Source: a virus
Strand: one strand, 5' to 3'
Length of the DNA stretch: 64,000 bases
Virus record (IMG/VR): IMGVR_UViG_3300035193_000067
Span: 99,408-163,407 of that record
Shown here: piece after piece, positions 17,828 to 26,562 of the stretch
Position numbering within the stretch: position 1 is the first letter of the stretch
Layout of the letters: each line of letters begins with the position of its first letter
Position numbers and translations under genes: made by a program
The notes under the pieces: model-generated
What the model was told of the DNA's origin: nothing
The model's database searches: none
Seen by the model: the letters and a program-made list of their open reading frames with translations, nothing else

Positions 17828-18108
17828 TGTGTTACTGTCTAAGATGTGATTGTTGGGGTGCTACTGTTGATAAGCTGTCAGGCATTGCTCTGTGTCCGGA
17901 ATGCAAGGATTATTCAGATACGGAAGAGGATTATTCTTCATCCATAGGTGTTCTTCTTGGCCGTACCATGTCTCTGGAAAGTAGTGTATCCGTTCCTGAA
18001 AATATCCTAAGACAGCTGCCGGAACCTTTGGATCCGTTGTTTGCCTTCGGAGACTGCATTAAAGCTAAACATTTTCCACTACAGGAGCTGGGTGAATGGG
18101 ACTTTTAA
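17827..18108 (+). CDS. Zinc-ribbon protein, 93 aa
   Basis: C2, C4, C7, C9 (MCYCLRCDCW) and ALCPECKDY form a probable zinc ribbon in the first 30 residues; the rest has no known motif. The start shares one base with the upstream stop. Confidence 0.65.
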   Translation: MCYCLRCDCWGATVDKLSGIALCPECKDYSDTEEDYSSSIGVLLGRTMSLESSVSVPENILRQLPEPLDPLFAFGDCIKAKHFPLQELGEWDF

Positions 18109-18266
18109 GTTCTCCTGAATACCACCTGGGAGAGATAACCACTGCTGCAGAAGAGATTGCGGAGTTGCTGCTGAAACCTAATTGTCAAAAGCCTCAGGTA
18201 TTCACTGAAGTTGAGATAATTATCGATCATGTGGAAAAATTGAAAAAAATTATTGACAGCAAATAA
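18096..18266 (+). CDS. Small helical protein, 56 aa
   Basis: ATG 18096 lies inside the end of the previous gene, with AGGAG 9 bases upstream. Sequence MGLLSSPEYHLGEITTAAEE... to KLKKIIDSK is helical. The next promoter's TTGACA is inside its last codons. Not recognised. Confidence 0.6.
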   Translation: MGLLSSPEYHLGEITTAAEEIAELLLKPNCQKPQVFTEVEIIIDHVEKLKKIIDSK

Positions 18267-18323
18267 TATCAGGGTTACTATTATCTTAACAGCAGTTACG
18301 CTGTCAAAAACCTGGGGGTATTT
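18253..18323 (+). promoter_or_regulatory. Promoter and hairpin leader
   Basis: TTGACA 18253-18258, 17-base spacer, TACTAT. The leader hairpin ACAGC-AGTTAC-GCTGT (18289-18304) is followed by GGGGGT and the ATG at 18324. Confidence 0.65.
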
Positions 18324-18608
18324 ATGATACGTTTTAAAATCACTAAGAAAAAAGGCGGGGTGCTGCGTGTGTCTTTGGATCCTAATGAGAAAAACACTCT
18401 GGAAACGTTGCTGGGCATGAAACATCTGAGAGTAATACCTGAGGAAGAAATGGAAATGCTGTCAGAGATCCTTGAAGGTGAAACACTTCGTTCTCAGTTT
18501 GCCCGATTTGCTATGCAGGTTGGGAATCTGGATGATGCCTTCGATGTTCTTGGTGTGATGCCATCAGGTTCTGAAGAAGCCACTGTTGCCCTTCCAGGGA
18601 GGAGATGA
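18324..18608 (+). CDS. Hypothetical protein, 94 aa
   Basis: First gene of a new transcript. Basic N-terminus (MIRFKITKKKGGVLRV), then acidic helices (EEEMEMLSEILEGE). Stop overlaps the next ATG. Not recognised. Confidence 0.65.
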   Translation: MIRFKITKKKGGVLRVSLDPNEKNTLETLLGMKHLRVIPEEEMEMLSEILEGETLRSQFARFAMQVGNLDDAFDVLGVMPSGSEEATVALPGRR

Positions 18609-18817
18609 CTGTTGTTATGATTACGAGCTGCAACAATGACACTTTAAAATACTATGTCCTGAAGCATTTGGATACTCATGCAGATTTGGATAAGGATGGT
18701 GAAGTTACAGGTGATGTTGCACAATATAAAAACCTTTCCGAGGCAGTTACTGCACGGAATAATTTTGGTAATTGTTACATTGATATGAGAAGGTTTCATA
18801 TCGAGATTGAGATTTGA
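18605..18817 (+). CDS. Hypothetical protein, 70 aa
   Basis: GGGAGGAG abuts the ATG. Contains HADLDKDGEVTGD, reminiscent of a calcium-binding loop (DxDxDG-like) but without a second copy. Not recognised. Confidence 0.6.
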   Translation: MTVVMITSCNNDTLKYYVLKHLDTHADLDKDGEVTGDVAQYKNLSEAVTARNNFGNCYIDMRRFHIEIEI

Positions 18818-18819
18818 TT

Positions 18820-19113
18820 ATGGAAAAACATGAATACCCAATATGCCTGGTAAAAATTGAAACAGAAGGAGGTGTGTCATACGAAGCATCACTTCCAGAC
18901 TTTTCCTACATGGAGTTGTGCGGCAGAGGTAAAACAGCTACTGCTGCATTAAAAGATGCACGGCAGCAGAAAAATCTTCTGTTTAAAGATTATGTGGATA
19001 AAGGAATCGATCTCCCAATACCTAACTCAGTATTTTGCAATATTGACTCAGTACGTCATCAGCTCAACTATCTGTACCTGGGTAAAAAGTACACAGCTTT
19101 CATGATTCACTAG
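18820..19113 (+). CDS. HicB-like antitoxin-fold protein
   Basis: 97 residues. The N-terminal YPICLVKIETEGGVSYEASL, PDFSYMELCGRGKTATAALK and the following helix match the HicB-like partial RNase-H fold. No HicA-type toxin lies next to it, so it is more likely a stand-alone protein or a counter to a host toxin than half of a full toxin-antitoxin pair. An ATG at 18820 is preferred to a TTG six bases earlier. A second HicB-like gene is at 54295-54660. Confidence 0.7.
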   Translation: MEKHEYPICLVKIETEGGVSYEASLPDFSYMELCGRGKTATAALKDARQQKNLLFKDYVDKGIDLPIPNSVFCNIDSVRHQLNYLYLGKKYTAFMIH

Positions 19114-19126
19114 AAAGGATCTCTAT

Positions 19127-19921
19127 ATGTCTAAACCTTTTTTGAAATGGGCAGGAGGTAAAGCCCAGCTTCTCCAGCAGATTTACAAGCACATTCCTGA
19201 GAATTTCGGGACATACTTTGAGCCTTTTATAGGAGCAGGTGCTGTATTCTTCTCCCTGAAGCCTGAGAAGGCTGTCCTGAACGATGTAAACGGGGACCTG
19301 ATGAATACCTACCGAGTCGTTAAAAACAACCTGCAGGGCGTTATAGAGCTCCTACAGACGTATGAGAATGATGAGAAGTTCTTTCTGAGCATGCGTGAGA
19401 AGATGCCGATGGAGATGTCCGCTCTGGAAGCTGCAGCACGTTTTGTCTATCTGAACAGAACAGCGTTTAATGGGTTGTATCGAGTAAACTCGAAAAATAA
19501 ATACAATGTACCTTTTGGTCATTATAAAAACCCAACTATCTGTGATGTCCAGGCGCTTACACTTGCATCCAAAGCATTAAAATCTGCGGAGATTATGTCT
19601 ACAGATTTCGAAAAAGTTCTGTTGACAGCTGAAGAAGGTGACTTTGTTTATATGGATCCCCCCTACATAAAAGTCAATCATAGCTCTTTTGTAGGATACT
19701 CCAAAAAAGGATTCAACGACAAGGACCACGAACGTTTGGCAGATCTGTTTAAGGAACTGATGGGCAGAAAAGTAAAATGCCTGCTGAGTAATGCAGACAC
19801 TCCGTACACCCGGGAGCTTTATTCAGGCTTTGATATAATTTCTGTGGAAGCTCGCAGAAACATTAATTCCAACGGAAAAGGAAGAGGAAAGGTCGGTGAA
19901 GTTCTGGTAAGGAACTACTGA
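19127..19921 (+). CDS. dam: DNA adenine methylase, Dam-type
   Basis: 264 residues, normal length for the D12-class enzymes. FLKWAGGK (residues 5-12) and FIGAGAVF (34-41) form the S-adenosylmethionine site and DPPY (177-180) is the catalytic motif. Such enzymes methylate N6 of adenine, usually in GATC, in the cytoplasm. AAAGGATC lies before the ATG. GATC is common throughout this window and ten copies cluster at 36872-37068, so self-protection from restriction or replication control are likely roles; GATC specificity itself is inferred. Confidence 0.9.
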   Translation: MSKPFLKWAGGKAQLLQQIYKHIPENFGTYFEPFIGAGAVFFSLKPEKAVLNDVNGDLMNTYRVVKNNLQGVIELLQTYENDEKFFLSMREKMPMEMSALEAAARFVYLNRTAFNGLYRVNSKNKYNVPFGHYKNPTICDVQALTLASKALKSAEIMSTDFEKVLLTAEEGDFVYMDPPYIKVNHSSFVGYSKKGFNDKDHERLADLFKELMGRKVKCLLSNADTPYTRELYSGFDIISVEARRNINSNGKGRGKVGEVLVRNY

Positions 19922-19928
19922 AGATATT

Positions 19929-20267
19929 ATGAACACGCATAAACAAAAAACAATATGTATTAAGGAAGACCTGGTGGATTTGAACATCATTCCTGTGGTA
20001 AACATTATTAACAATTCCAGGTTCATTACACGGTATTCCTGCGAAGGGAAGTACAGAGGAACTTATCCCTATGTAGGTTTCTATTCTTTCACAGAAAATT
20101 CTTCAGACTATGCCAGGAAGTTTTTACAGGACGTAGGCATGGATGAGGATTTCTGCAATTATCGATGTCTTGGAGACTCCTTCAATGCAGTGTATTTCTA
20201 TTCCGTCGATTCCCTGTTTGAGTTTTATGCAGCATACGATTTGTTAAAGGAGATCCCAAATGACTGA
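19929..20267 (+). CDS. Hypothetical phage protein, 112 aa
   Basis: Has RFITRYSCEGKYRGTYPYVGF, a motif (TRYSCxG...) I have seen in unnamed phage proteins; no function is known to me. GAAG before the ATG. It overlaps the next gene by eight bases. Confidence 0.6.
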   Translation: MNTHKQKTICIKEDLVDLNIIPVVNIINNSRFITRYSCEGKYRGTYPYVGFYSFTENSSDYARKFLQDVGMDEDFCNYRCLGDSFNAVYFYSVDSLFEFYAAYDLLKEIPND

Positions 20268-20634
20268 CGAAACCGTAGAAAAAACTGAAGCAGTTGAGGA
20301 AGCCATAGAAAAAGTGGAAGAACCTGAAGTAGGTGAAGGAAATTTGGTTAAGTTCTCTGAAGGAGAAAAGGTCTTTATTGGGACATTTGCTATTGATTCA
20401 GGAATTGCGGAGATTACTGAGTGGGAAGTCAAGCAATTCGACCAGGGAAATTTCAGCGTTCTTCTGGAAGGTATGGTAAAACATCCGAGCGGAGATGAAG
20501 TTAAAGTGCATCAAAGGGTTGACTTGATTAAATCTTTTGTGTACAGAGACTATGAGTCTGCTAAACAAAGGCTTGAGCAGGACATGATTCGACTCATCCT
20601 GAAAACTCAAAAGGCCTTGAAAGGATTGGGGTAA
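20260..20634 (+). CDS. Acidic hypothetical protein, 124 aa
   Basis: The first 30 residues are Glu/Val-rich and likely disordered; residues 35-90 are beta-rich and the end is helical. AAAGGAGA stands before the ATG. Not recognised. Confidence 0.65.
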   Translation: MTDETVEKTEAVEEAIEKVEEPEVGEGNLVKFSEGEKVFIGTFAIDSGIAEITEWEVKQFDQGNFSVLLEGMVKHPSGDEVKVHQRVDLIKSFVYRDYESAKQRLEQDMIRLILKTQKALKGLG

Positions 20635-20637
20635 GCT

Positions 20638-21498
20638 ATGGATCACTATTTAGTAATTTTGTATTTACTTGGGGTTTTACTTATTACATTTATTATTAGT
20701 ATTTCGTGGAAGTATTTATTAATTCGTTTTGATCGTAAAAAAGATATTTTCGGTGAGGGTGGTGGGGTGTATGTTTTAAGGACCTGCAATGAGGATTTAA
20801 CATCTTACAACGGTTTTCAATGGCCTGAATCAGGTCCTGTTGAAGCTCCTGACTGGGATCCTGCCGCAGAATGCGGCAATGGCCTCCACGGCCTCCTCTG
20901 GGGTCAAGGAGATGGAACATTGCTGGACTGGTCTTCTAAAGCCAAATGGTTGGTTGTTCGCGTAACAGGTCCTATCACAGATCTGAAGCAAAAGGTAAAG
21001 TTCCCGGCAGGCTACGTGGAATTCTGCGGGGACCGCAAAGCTGCCACAGAATTTATTATCTCTAAAGGGGCTGACCCTGCTAATACAGTTGGTGCTTTCA
21101 TTACTGTTGGAAATAATAAAACAGCTGCTACAGGTTACCAAGGAACTGCCACAGCCGGTGATGAAGGAACTGCTACAGCTGGTGATGAAGGAACTGCTAC
21201 AGCTGGTTACCAAGGAACTGCCACAGCAGGCTACCGAGGATCTGCCACAGCTGGCGATGGAGGATCTGCTACAGCAGGTAATTATGGAAAGGCTACAGCT
21301 AGCTGGAGAGGATCTGCCTCAGTTGGCTACCAAGGATCTGCAGCAGCCGGTAAGTTTGGTATGATTTCCATTAAGTACTGGGATGAAGAAGAAACACGAT
21401 ACAGGTTGAAAGTAGGGTACATTGGAGAAAAAGGTTTGAAACCCGACACTCTCTACAAACTGGATGAAAACAATGAATTTACAGAGGTGCAATCATGA
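20638..21498 (+). CDS. Membrane-anchored VYVLRTC-module repeat protein (286 aa)
   Basis: The only family member with an N-terminal transmembrane segment (residues ~4-30), followed by a basic stretch and then the usual module from residue ~44 (VYVLRTCNEDL, GFQWPESGPVE, LHGLLWG, EFCGDRKAATEFI). About ten octapeptides follow, nearly perfect at the DNA level (GTATAGDE, GTATAGDE, GTATAGYQ, GTATAGYR, GSATAGDG), then the C-terminal module (ISIKYWDE, GYIGEKGLKPDTLYKLDE). The near-identical repeats imply recent expansion. Probably inner-membrane located with the repeats on one face. The stop overlaps the macro-domain gene's start. Confidence 0.75.
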   Translation: MDHYLVILYLLGVLLITFIISISWKYLLIRFDRKKDIFGEGGGVYVLRTCNEDLTSYNGFQWPESGPVEAPDWDPAAECGNGLHGLLWGQGDGTLLDWSSKAKWLVVRVTGPITDLKQKVKFPAGYVEFCGDRKAATEFIISKGADPANTVGAFITVGNNKTAATGYQGTATAGDEGTATAGDEGTATAGYQGTATAGYRGSATAGDGGSATAGNYGKATASWRGSASVGYQGSAAAGKFGMISIKYWDEEETRYRLKVGYIGEKGLKPDTLYKLDENNEFTEVQS

Positions 21499-22214
21499 AA
21501 TTATGGACAGTTACCTGGGCAGATATTGATGATGGATCTTTGATGGTTGATTATGTTTCAGCGCCTATCTCTTACAAATCTATTTTGAAGATCCTGAAGA
21601 CCAAGATTCTGAAGAATCGATCAAATATACAATATATTGCCAAAAACGCCCCTCGGGCAGGTTTGGCGAAACTTGTGGAGTACCTGGCAGCCAATGGGGT
21701 AAAAGTTGGAGTACGTACAACACCTGATCATGAGGATTCCAACAGATCTGGTTTAACCTACCTGAAAGGAGATGCAACATATCCTCAGACAGGTAATGCA
21801 TGTGTTATTCCACATATCTGCAATGACTGGGGTCTCTGGGGTTCTGGTTTTGTGATAGCAGTATCAAAGCGCTGGGAGGGACCTGAGAGACGGTATAAAG
21901 CAACCTTTAAGCGCTCAGGACTGTACCTGGGAATGACTCAATCAGTTCTGGTTGAGGATGACAAGTATGTATACAACATGGTTGCGCAGCACGGAACTAT
22001 CAGTAGAGACAATCCTCGACCATTATCTTACGATGCATTGTATGAATGCTTGACAAGTCTTTGTGCATTTGCTAAGAAGAATAGTCTGGAAGTGCATGCT
22101 CCAAAATTCGGCTCAGACAGAGCTGGTGGAAGCTGGGCAATAATTGAAGAAATGATCATGGAGACTCTGGTGAGAAAAGGTGTGAAAGTCTTCATCTATG
22201 AGTACTGTGAATAG
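21495..22214 (+). CDS. Macro-domain protein (ADP-ribose binding)
   Basis: 239 residues. Residues ~88-235 carry the macro-domain signature: YLKGDAT, then NACVIPHICNDWGLWGSGFV with the loop that holds the distal ribose, and FGSDRAGGSWAIIEEMI near the end, as in Poa1p-type ADP-ribose-1''-phosphatases. The ~85 N-terminal residues are unrelated and uncharacterised. Phages can use such domains to bind or remove ADP-ribose in defence conflicts or NAD metabolism; which applies here is unknown. GAGG before the ATG, which overlaps the upstream stop. Confidence 0.85.
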   Translation: MKLWTVTWADIDDGSLMVDYVSAPISYKSILKILKTKILKNRSNIQYIAKNAPRAGLAKLVEYLAANGVKVGVRTTPDHEDSNRSGLTYLKGDATYPQTGNACVIPHICNDWGLWGSGFVIAVSKRWEGPERRYKATFKRSGLYLGMTQSVLVEDDKYVYNMVAQHGTISRDNPRPLSYDALYECLTSLCAFAKKNSLEVHAPKFGSDRAGGSWAIIEEMIMETLVRKGVKVFIYEYCE

Positions 22215-22239
22215 GGAATTTAAGGAAAAGGAGAGTAAT

Positions 22240-22563
22240 ATGAATAACAAACTGTTTATGATGGAACCTCACAAGAGTAAGAACGGTTATGTAGGTTTAG
22301 TAGCTACAGGGGGTACGATGGGACAGTTATTAATTACATACACCCCAGGATACCCTTTCAAAACATATACAGATATTGTGTATAAGATGGATGCAGAGGA
22401 TGTTGTACTTTTGGTAGTTGATTTATACCTTGATTTGGTTGATGATGATTATGAGAGAGAAATATCCTGGGAGAGCTTTAAAAAGCTCGTGGTAATGCGG
22501 AAAAAGATGGACAAGTTTGGTCTGCTGGACAAACCCAACAGATATTTGGGAGTAGCTGAATGA
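22240..22563 (+). CDS. Hypothetical protein, 107 aa
   Basis: ATG 22240 (MNNKLFMMEPHKSKNG) is preceded by AAAGGAGAG; an earlier in-frame start lies inside the macro-domain gene. Alpha/beta, acidic middle. Overlaps the next gene by four bases. Confidence 0.65.
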   Translation: MNNKLFMMEPHKSKNGYVGLVATGGTMGQLLITYTPGYPFKTYTDIVYKMDAEDVVLLVVDLYLDLVDDDYEREISWESFKKLVVMRKKMDKFGLLDKPNRYLGVAE

Positions 22564-22901
22564 TTACTGAAAAAGAACGGGATACCTTAACAAAGCGTTA
22601 TGAGACTCATATGGAGTCTCAAGAAGTAGCTAGACAGGATTCTGAGAAGTACCAATCCTACGCAAATAGATTAGCCAGGAAGTACTCAGGTATGAAAAAA
22701 GGATCCTTGATAGAACTTAAGGACAACTTTATTAAAGACGGTAAATTTACTAGAATAGTTTCTCACGTAGCAGGCGAGCTGATAGGATCGGATTTAAGGA
22801 TTTCTATCTGGCATGACACAGGGTTTACGTTTAATGACTTACTCCTGGTATACTTCCTTTCAGAAGGTCTTCCTGAGTACGTATCAGTAATTGAAAAGTA
22901 A
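22560..22901 (+). CDS. Hypothetical protein, 113 aa
   Basis: Charged helical N-terminus, then alpha/beta. Translation is probably coupled through the ATGA overlap. Not recognised. Confidence 0.65.
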   Translation: MITEKERDTLTKRYETHMESQEVARQDSEKYQSYANRLARKYSGMKKGSLIELKDNFIKDGKFTRIVSHVAGELIGSDLRISIWHDTGFTFNDLLLVYFLSEGLPEYVSVIEK

Positions 22902-22975
22902 CTGGTTTAAAATTTACAAATAAAGTATACTGTAGGTACGCTTTTTTGACAAAAAATAAACTAAGGAGGTTTCTT

Positions 22976-23503
22976 ATGGTTAAACTTGTTAGAGATCCTA
23001 ATATGTGGAAAGATATTGAGAGGCATTATGTTTTGAATTTCCACGATAAAGAGTATGAGGGTTATTATATAAACCCGTGGTGCAGTACGTCAAGAGATAT
23101 GCCTGATGGTTATCATTCTGATTTTTTTGGAATTGTACTTGATGGTACTTTGTGTGGAAGTATTATTTATGATCTGGATATAGAGTCTCGCTCCATATAT
23201 GACATCGGTGTCTTCATCTTCAAGGAGTATTTGGACAAAGGGTTAGGAGTGGTTGCTTTGGTTAAGTTCCTGGAGTACGCGACTAAGACTTTCTTTAAAC
23301 TAACGTTTAGCTGTGTAACAGATAATACTCGTGCCAAGAAGATTTATGACAAAATCTTAAACATGGGAGGGGTATTTGTAGGTACGTATAGGGAGCATAC
23401 AATAAGCGTAGATGGTAAACGTCATGATCTAATGATGTATGAGCTTATCTGCTCAGAGTTCAAACCAGACAGCTTATATAAAAAACTACTGAAGAGAGGT
23501 TGA
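22976..23503 (+). CDS. GNAT-family N-acetyltransferase
   Basis: 175 residues from ATG 22976, which has AAGGAGG before it. IYDIGVFIFKEYLDKGLGVVAL is the acetyl-CoA-binding strand-loop-helix (Q/R-x-x-G-x-G/A region, here DKGLGV), and the C-terminal FSCVTDNTRAKKIYDKI fits the RimJ/RimL type. Target unknown. A TATACT element lies at about 22925 but without a clear -35. Confidence 0.8.
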   Translation: MVKLVRDPNMWKDIERHYVLNFHDKEYEGYYINPWCSTSRDMPDGYHSDFFGIVLDGTLCGSIIYDLDIESRSIYDIGVFIFKEYLDKGLGVVALVKFLEYATKTFFKLTFSCVTDNTRAKKIYDKILNMGGVFVGTYREHTISVDGKRHDLMMYELICSEFKPDSLYKKLLKRG

Positions 23504-23544
23504 TATGATACTTGAAATAATTTTCAGGAAGTGTAGGATTTTTA

Positions 23545-25506
23545 ATGGATAACGGAGAGTACACTTATCATCACGGTTTTAATATAGCTGAGATGGATAA
23601 TTTAGCAGGTCCTGAAATAAGGGAATTACAGATAGGAATGCTTGAGGAGGCAATTCTGTATCACAGGAAGAAGTACTATTCAGGATCTGCCGAAATATCT
23701 GATCAGGAATTTGACATCCTGGAAGAGATGCTTCGAGATCGGTCTCCTTACAGTCCTGTTCTGCAATCTGTAGGAACCTCTCCTGACACGGAGAAGGTAA
23801 AGCATGACATTCCTATGCTGTCTCTTCAGAAAACAAAAGATCCTGAAGAAGTTATCCGTTGGGCTGCCGGAGAATCGCTTTTACTATCTGACAAAGTTGA
23901 TGGATCTGCTGCATCTCTTATTTATGTCAATGGAGAATTTACTCTCGCAAAGACTCGTGGAGATGGTATTTATGGGGAAAATATTACTGCATCCATGAAG
24001 CATGTATCCTTTCCTAAAAAGATCTCTCCCTCTATTGAAGAGGTGCGTGGAGAGGTTTGCATACTCATCCAGGATTTCCTGAAGCTGCAGGAGGAAATGT
24101 CAAGACGTGGTTTACAGCCTCCTAAAAGCATCCGCAATTGTGTGGCAGGGCTTCTTCACAGAAAAACTGAGACAGATCTGTGCAAGTATCTAACATTTCT
24201 TGCATACGGTATGGAGTCTTCAGATAGTTATACACGTGAAGATGATCTGTTTATTGGGTTATTCAGAGAAGGGTTTAGTCTTCCCCGGCATCAATGTTAT
24301 CTGCGTAATATTAAAGAGAGTATACAAAAGTTTCGTGAAGAACCTGTCGATTATCTGACAGATGGCTTGGTATTCTCTATCATGTATCTGTCAAACCAAA
24401 CTGCCCGAGGTTTCACCAGCCACCACCCAAAAGGTAAGATGGCCTTTAAATTCCCTGCAGATGTTGTTACATCAACTGTAACAAACATTCTCCTGGATGT
24501 TGGAAGAACTGGAAAGATCTCTTTTGTTGCTGAAATAGATCCTGTACAGGTGCCTGGGGCGACTCTGAGTAAATGCACTCTGCATAACTGGAAGTACGTA
24601 AAAGACAACAGCGTAGCACCTGGAGCTGTCATTGAGATTATACGCTCCAATGATGTTATTCCAAAGCATGTAAGCACTATTCAGCCTGCAACTGTTGAGA
24701 AACCTGCAGAATGCCCTGTATGCGGCTCTGAGCTCTCTTTATCTGATACCGGGATAGACTTGTACTGCACCAACCTTAACTGCCCTGCAAAGGCTGCTGG
24801 ACGCGTTGAGAATTGGGTTAAGGTACTAGGTATTGACAACCTTGGAACAGAACTGCTGAAGAACCTGTACGAGTCTGAGAAGGTTCAATCAATTCCGGAT
24901 CTGTACAGGTTGAAAGTTCAGGATCTCATGGAAATGCCAAGGATGGGAAAAAGATCTGCTGAAAAGGTATTCAAGAATATCCAGAAATCTGCGGAAGTTC
25001 CTTTTGACAAGTTTCTGGCAGGACTTGGTATAGAAGGGTTGGGTGTCAGCACTGCCAAGACAATTGGAGAGCACTTCCTGAGTATGGACAGTTTTTATAG
25101 AATATTTGACCAGGGTATACCTACTTTAATTCTTTCCGGATTGAGAGATATTGGGGATATTACTGCAGAAAACATTGTGAATGGGATGTTTGATTACGGA
25201 CTGAGTACTCTGGTAGAGATGCGGCAGGCTGGGGTAACAATTGTTGACCTGGAGGATCCCAAGGACTGTACGCTTTCTGGTAAGGTATTTGTGATAACCG
25301 GCAATCTTTCCCGTCAAAGAAAAACAGTTTCAGACATGATTAAGAAAAAAGGTGGTAAAGTCTCCAGTAGCGTTTCTGGGAAAACTGATTATCTTGTATG
25401 CAACTCTTCCAGTGGTTCAAAAAAATGTCGAGCTGCGGGAGATCTTGGAGTACCTGTAATTACTGAAGAAGAGCTGTACAAGCTTATGGATGGTGGTAAA
25501 GAGTGA
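23545..25506 (+). CDS. ligA: NAD-dependent DNA ligase
   Basis: 653 residues, close to the bacterial ~670. N-terminal Ia domain (residues 1-70), adenylation domain with the active-site Lys in KVDG (residue 117), OB fold with VIEIIRSNDVIPKH, a four-Cys zinc finger (CPVCGSEL...YCTNLNCPAKA), helix-hairpin-helix repeats (MPRMGKRSAEKVF, GIEGLGVSTAKTI) and a C-terminal BRCT domain (KVFVITGNLS). It seals nicks using NAD and would act in phage replication and repair. AGGA lies before the ATG. A 15-codon upstream frame (23504-23551) overlaps the start. Likely read with the GNAT gene. Confidence 0.95.
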   Translation: MDNGEYTYHHGFNIAEMDNLAGPEIRELQIGMLEEAILYHRKKYYSGSAEISDQEFDILEEMLRDRSPYSPVLQSVGTSPDTEKVKHDIPMLSLQKTKDPEEVIRWAAGESLLLSDKVDGSAASLIYVNGEFTLAKTRGDGIYGENITASMKHVSFPKKISPSIEEVRGEVCILIQDFLKLQEEMSRRGLQPPKSIRNCVAGLLHRKTETDLCKYLTFLAYGMESSDSYTREDDLFIGLFREGFSLPRHQCYLRNIKESIQKFREEPVDYLTDGLVFSIMYLSNQTARGFTSHHPKGKMAFKFPADVVTSTVTNILLDVGRTGKISFVAEIDPVQVPGATLSKCTLHNWKYVKDNSVAPGAVIEIIRSNDVIPKHVSTIQPATVEKPAECPVCGSELSLSDTGIDLYCTNLNCPAKAAGRVENWVKVLGIDNLGTELLKNLYESEKVQSIPDLYRLKVQDLMEMPRMGKRSAEKVFKNIQKSAEVPFDKFLAGLGIEGLGVSTAKTIGEHFLSMDSFYRIFDQGIPTLILSGLRDIGDITAENIVNGMFDYGLSTLVEMRQAGVTIVDLEDPKDCTLSGKVFVITGNLSRQRKTVSDMIKKKGGKVSSSVSGKTDYLVCNSSSGSKKCRAAGDLGVPVITEEELYKLMDGGKE

Positions 25507-25673
25507 TTGTTAAAGAAACTGCGTATGATCCTGATGCGTTAAGCGAGATATCGGAAGCAGCCAGGAAGATTCTGGATGAAATGTCTGAGTGGCAAAGACA
25601 GTATGCTGAAGAGATTATTGAACAGGCACTCAGCAATGAAGAAAGCAAACTCCCCAGGTTTTTAGGTAAATAG
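25503..25673 (+). CDS. Small helical protein, 56 aa, GTG start
   Basis: GTG overlaps the ligA stop (GTGA) with GGTGGTAAAGAG upstream. The sequence is one long amphipathic helix region (LSEISEAARKILDEMSEWQ...). Unknown function; coupling to ligA suggests co-expression. Confidence 0.55.
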   Translation: MIVKETAYDPDALSEISEAARKILDEMSEWQRQYAEEIIEQALSNEESKLPRFLGK

Positions 25674-25676
25674 AAG

Positions 25677-25934
25677 ATGAGAGAACTATCAGAGAAAAAG
25701 AGAATTGAGTTAAAGTGTGAAGCAGAACACACTGCATTACAAGATCTTTACGGATCAATTATTGATGAAAGCTTATTACGGACTATTGAATGCATGATAA
25801 GAAATTATTTCATGTATTTACAAGCAATGCAAGTAATACGCACTGTTCCTGATATAAAATGCAACGCTTTTACTACTTATGGTAATTCTGTTTCAATTAC
25901 GTACACAGATCCTGAGACAGGTGAAGAGTTGTGA
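25677..25934 (+). CDS. Hypothetical protein, 85 aa
   Basis: Helical N-terminal half and beta C-terminus ending TDPETGEEL. Three bases after the previous stop; weak ribosome site. Not recognised. Confidence 0.6.
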   Translation: MRELSEKKRIELKCEAEHTALQDLYGSIIDESLLRTIECMIRNYFMYLQAMQVIRTVPDIKCNAFTTYGNSVSITYTDPETGEEL

Positions 25935-25953
25935 AAAAAAATGAAAAAATAAT

Positions 25954-26022
25954 TTGACAACATTCTTTTCTGCGGTTAAACTTCTTAGTGAGAGGTTAAA
26001 ATACCTCAGAAGGAGTTTAGCC
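25954..26022 (+). promoter_or_regulatory. Promoter and hairpin leader
   Basis: TTGACA 25954-25959, 17 bases, TAAACT. Leader hairpin GAGGT-TAAAAT-ACCTC (25992-26007) is two bases before AAGGAG and the ATG at 26023. Confidence 0.7.
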
Positions 26023-26487
26023 ATGGCACGTAAAGCACTTCCCGGAAAATACATAGTAATCAACAATATGTACGCAGTGGCTTTCAATCCTAATATAGAG
26101 CATGTCGACAAATGCCTGGGAAGATGTGCAACGTCTGCAGGTTTCTTCGAAGCTTCAGTAGTAGATGGAAAATTCTCAATTGAGTGTTTTGGTGAATCTG
26201 ATTCTCTTGGTGGTTTGAAAAGCCGTCCTGTAGAAGATGCAGCATTGTTGGAAGCCCTGTTTGAGAACTGTGCAGCTATCCTGGTAGGGAGAATGGTACC
26301 TGTTTTGTTTCCTGATACAGAGGACCTTCGAGAGTCAGAATCCGGTGAAATGGTTGAAAAATTCTCAGGAAAATGCTTTATTTCTCTTAAAGAAGGTGCA
26401 ATATCTGTATCCTGTTCAGAAGTTGATGGAGACTCCAGTAGAATGTCAAAAATAGCTTCAAAAATGATTATGGATCTTATTTGTTGA
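26023..26487 (+). CDS. Hypothetical protein, 154 aa
   Basis: ATG 26023 (MARKALPGKYIVINN) lies 7 bases after AAGGAG; a longer reading would start in the promoter. Alpha/beta with an acidic centre (FPDTEDLRESESGE). Not recognised. Alone between two promoters. Confidence 0.65.
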   Translation: MARKALPGKYIVINNMYAVAFNPNIEHVDKCLGRCATSAGFFEASVVDGKFSIECFGESDSLGGLKSRPVEDAALLEALFENCAAILVGRMVPVLFPDTEDLRESESGEMVEKFSGKCFISLKEGAISVSCSEVDGDSSRMSKIASKMIMDLIC

Positions 26488-26494
26488 TTCTTTA

Positions 26495-26562
26495 TTGACA
26501 GCTTTACACTTCCGCATTATATTTAACAGTGTAAAGCAGTTGATGCCAAAAGGAGACTCACT
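26495..26562 (+). promoter_or_regulatory. Strong promoter and leader
   Basis: TTGACA 26495-26500, 17 bases, TATATT: the best promoter in the window. The transcript would begin AACAGTGTAA and contains GCA-GTTGA-TGC before AAAAGGAGA. Confidence 0.8.

Noticed and set aside
18820-19113. Complete HicAB toxin-antitoxin module
   Set aside because: No HicA-like small double-stranded-RNA-binding toxin lies next to either HicB-like gene.
23504-23551. 15-codon frame overlapping the ligA start
   Set aside because: Could be a coupling leader peptide, but there is nothing beyond position to support it.
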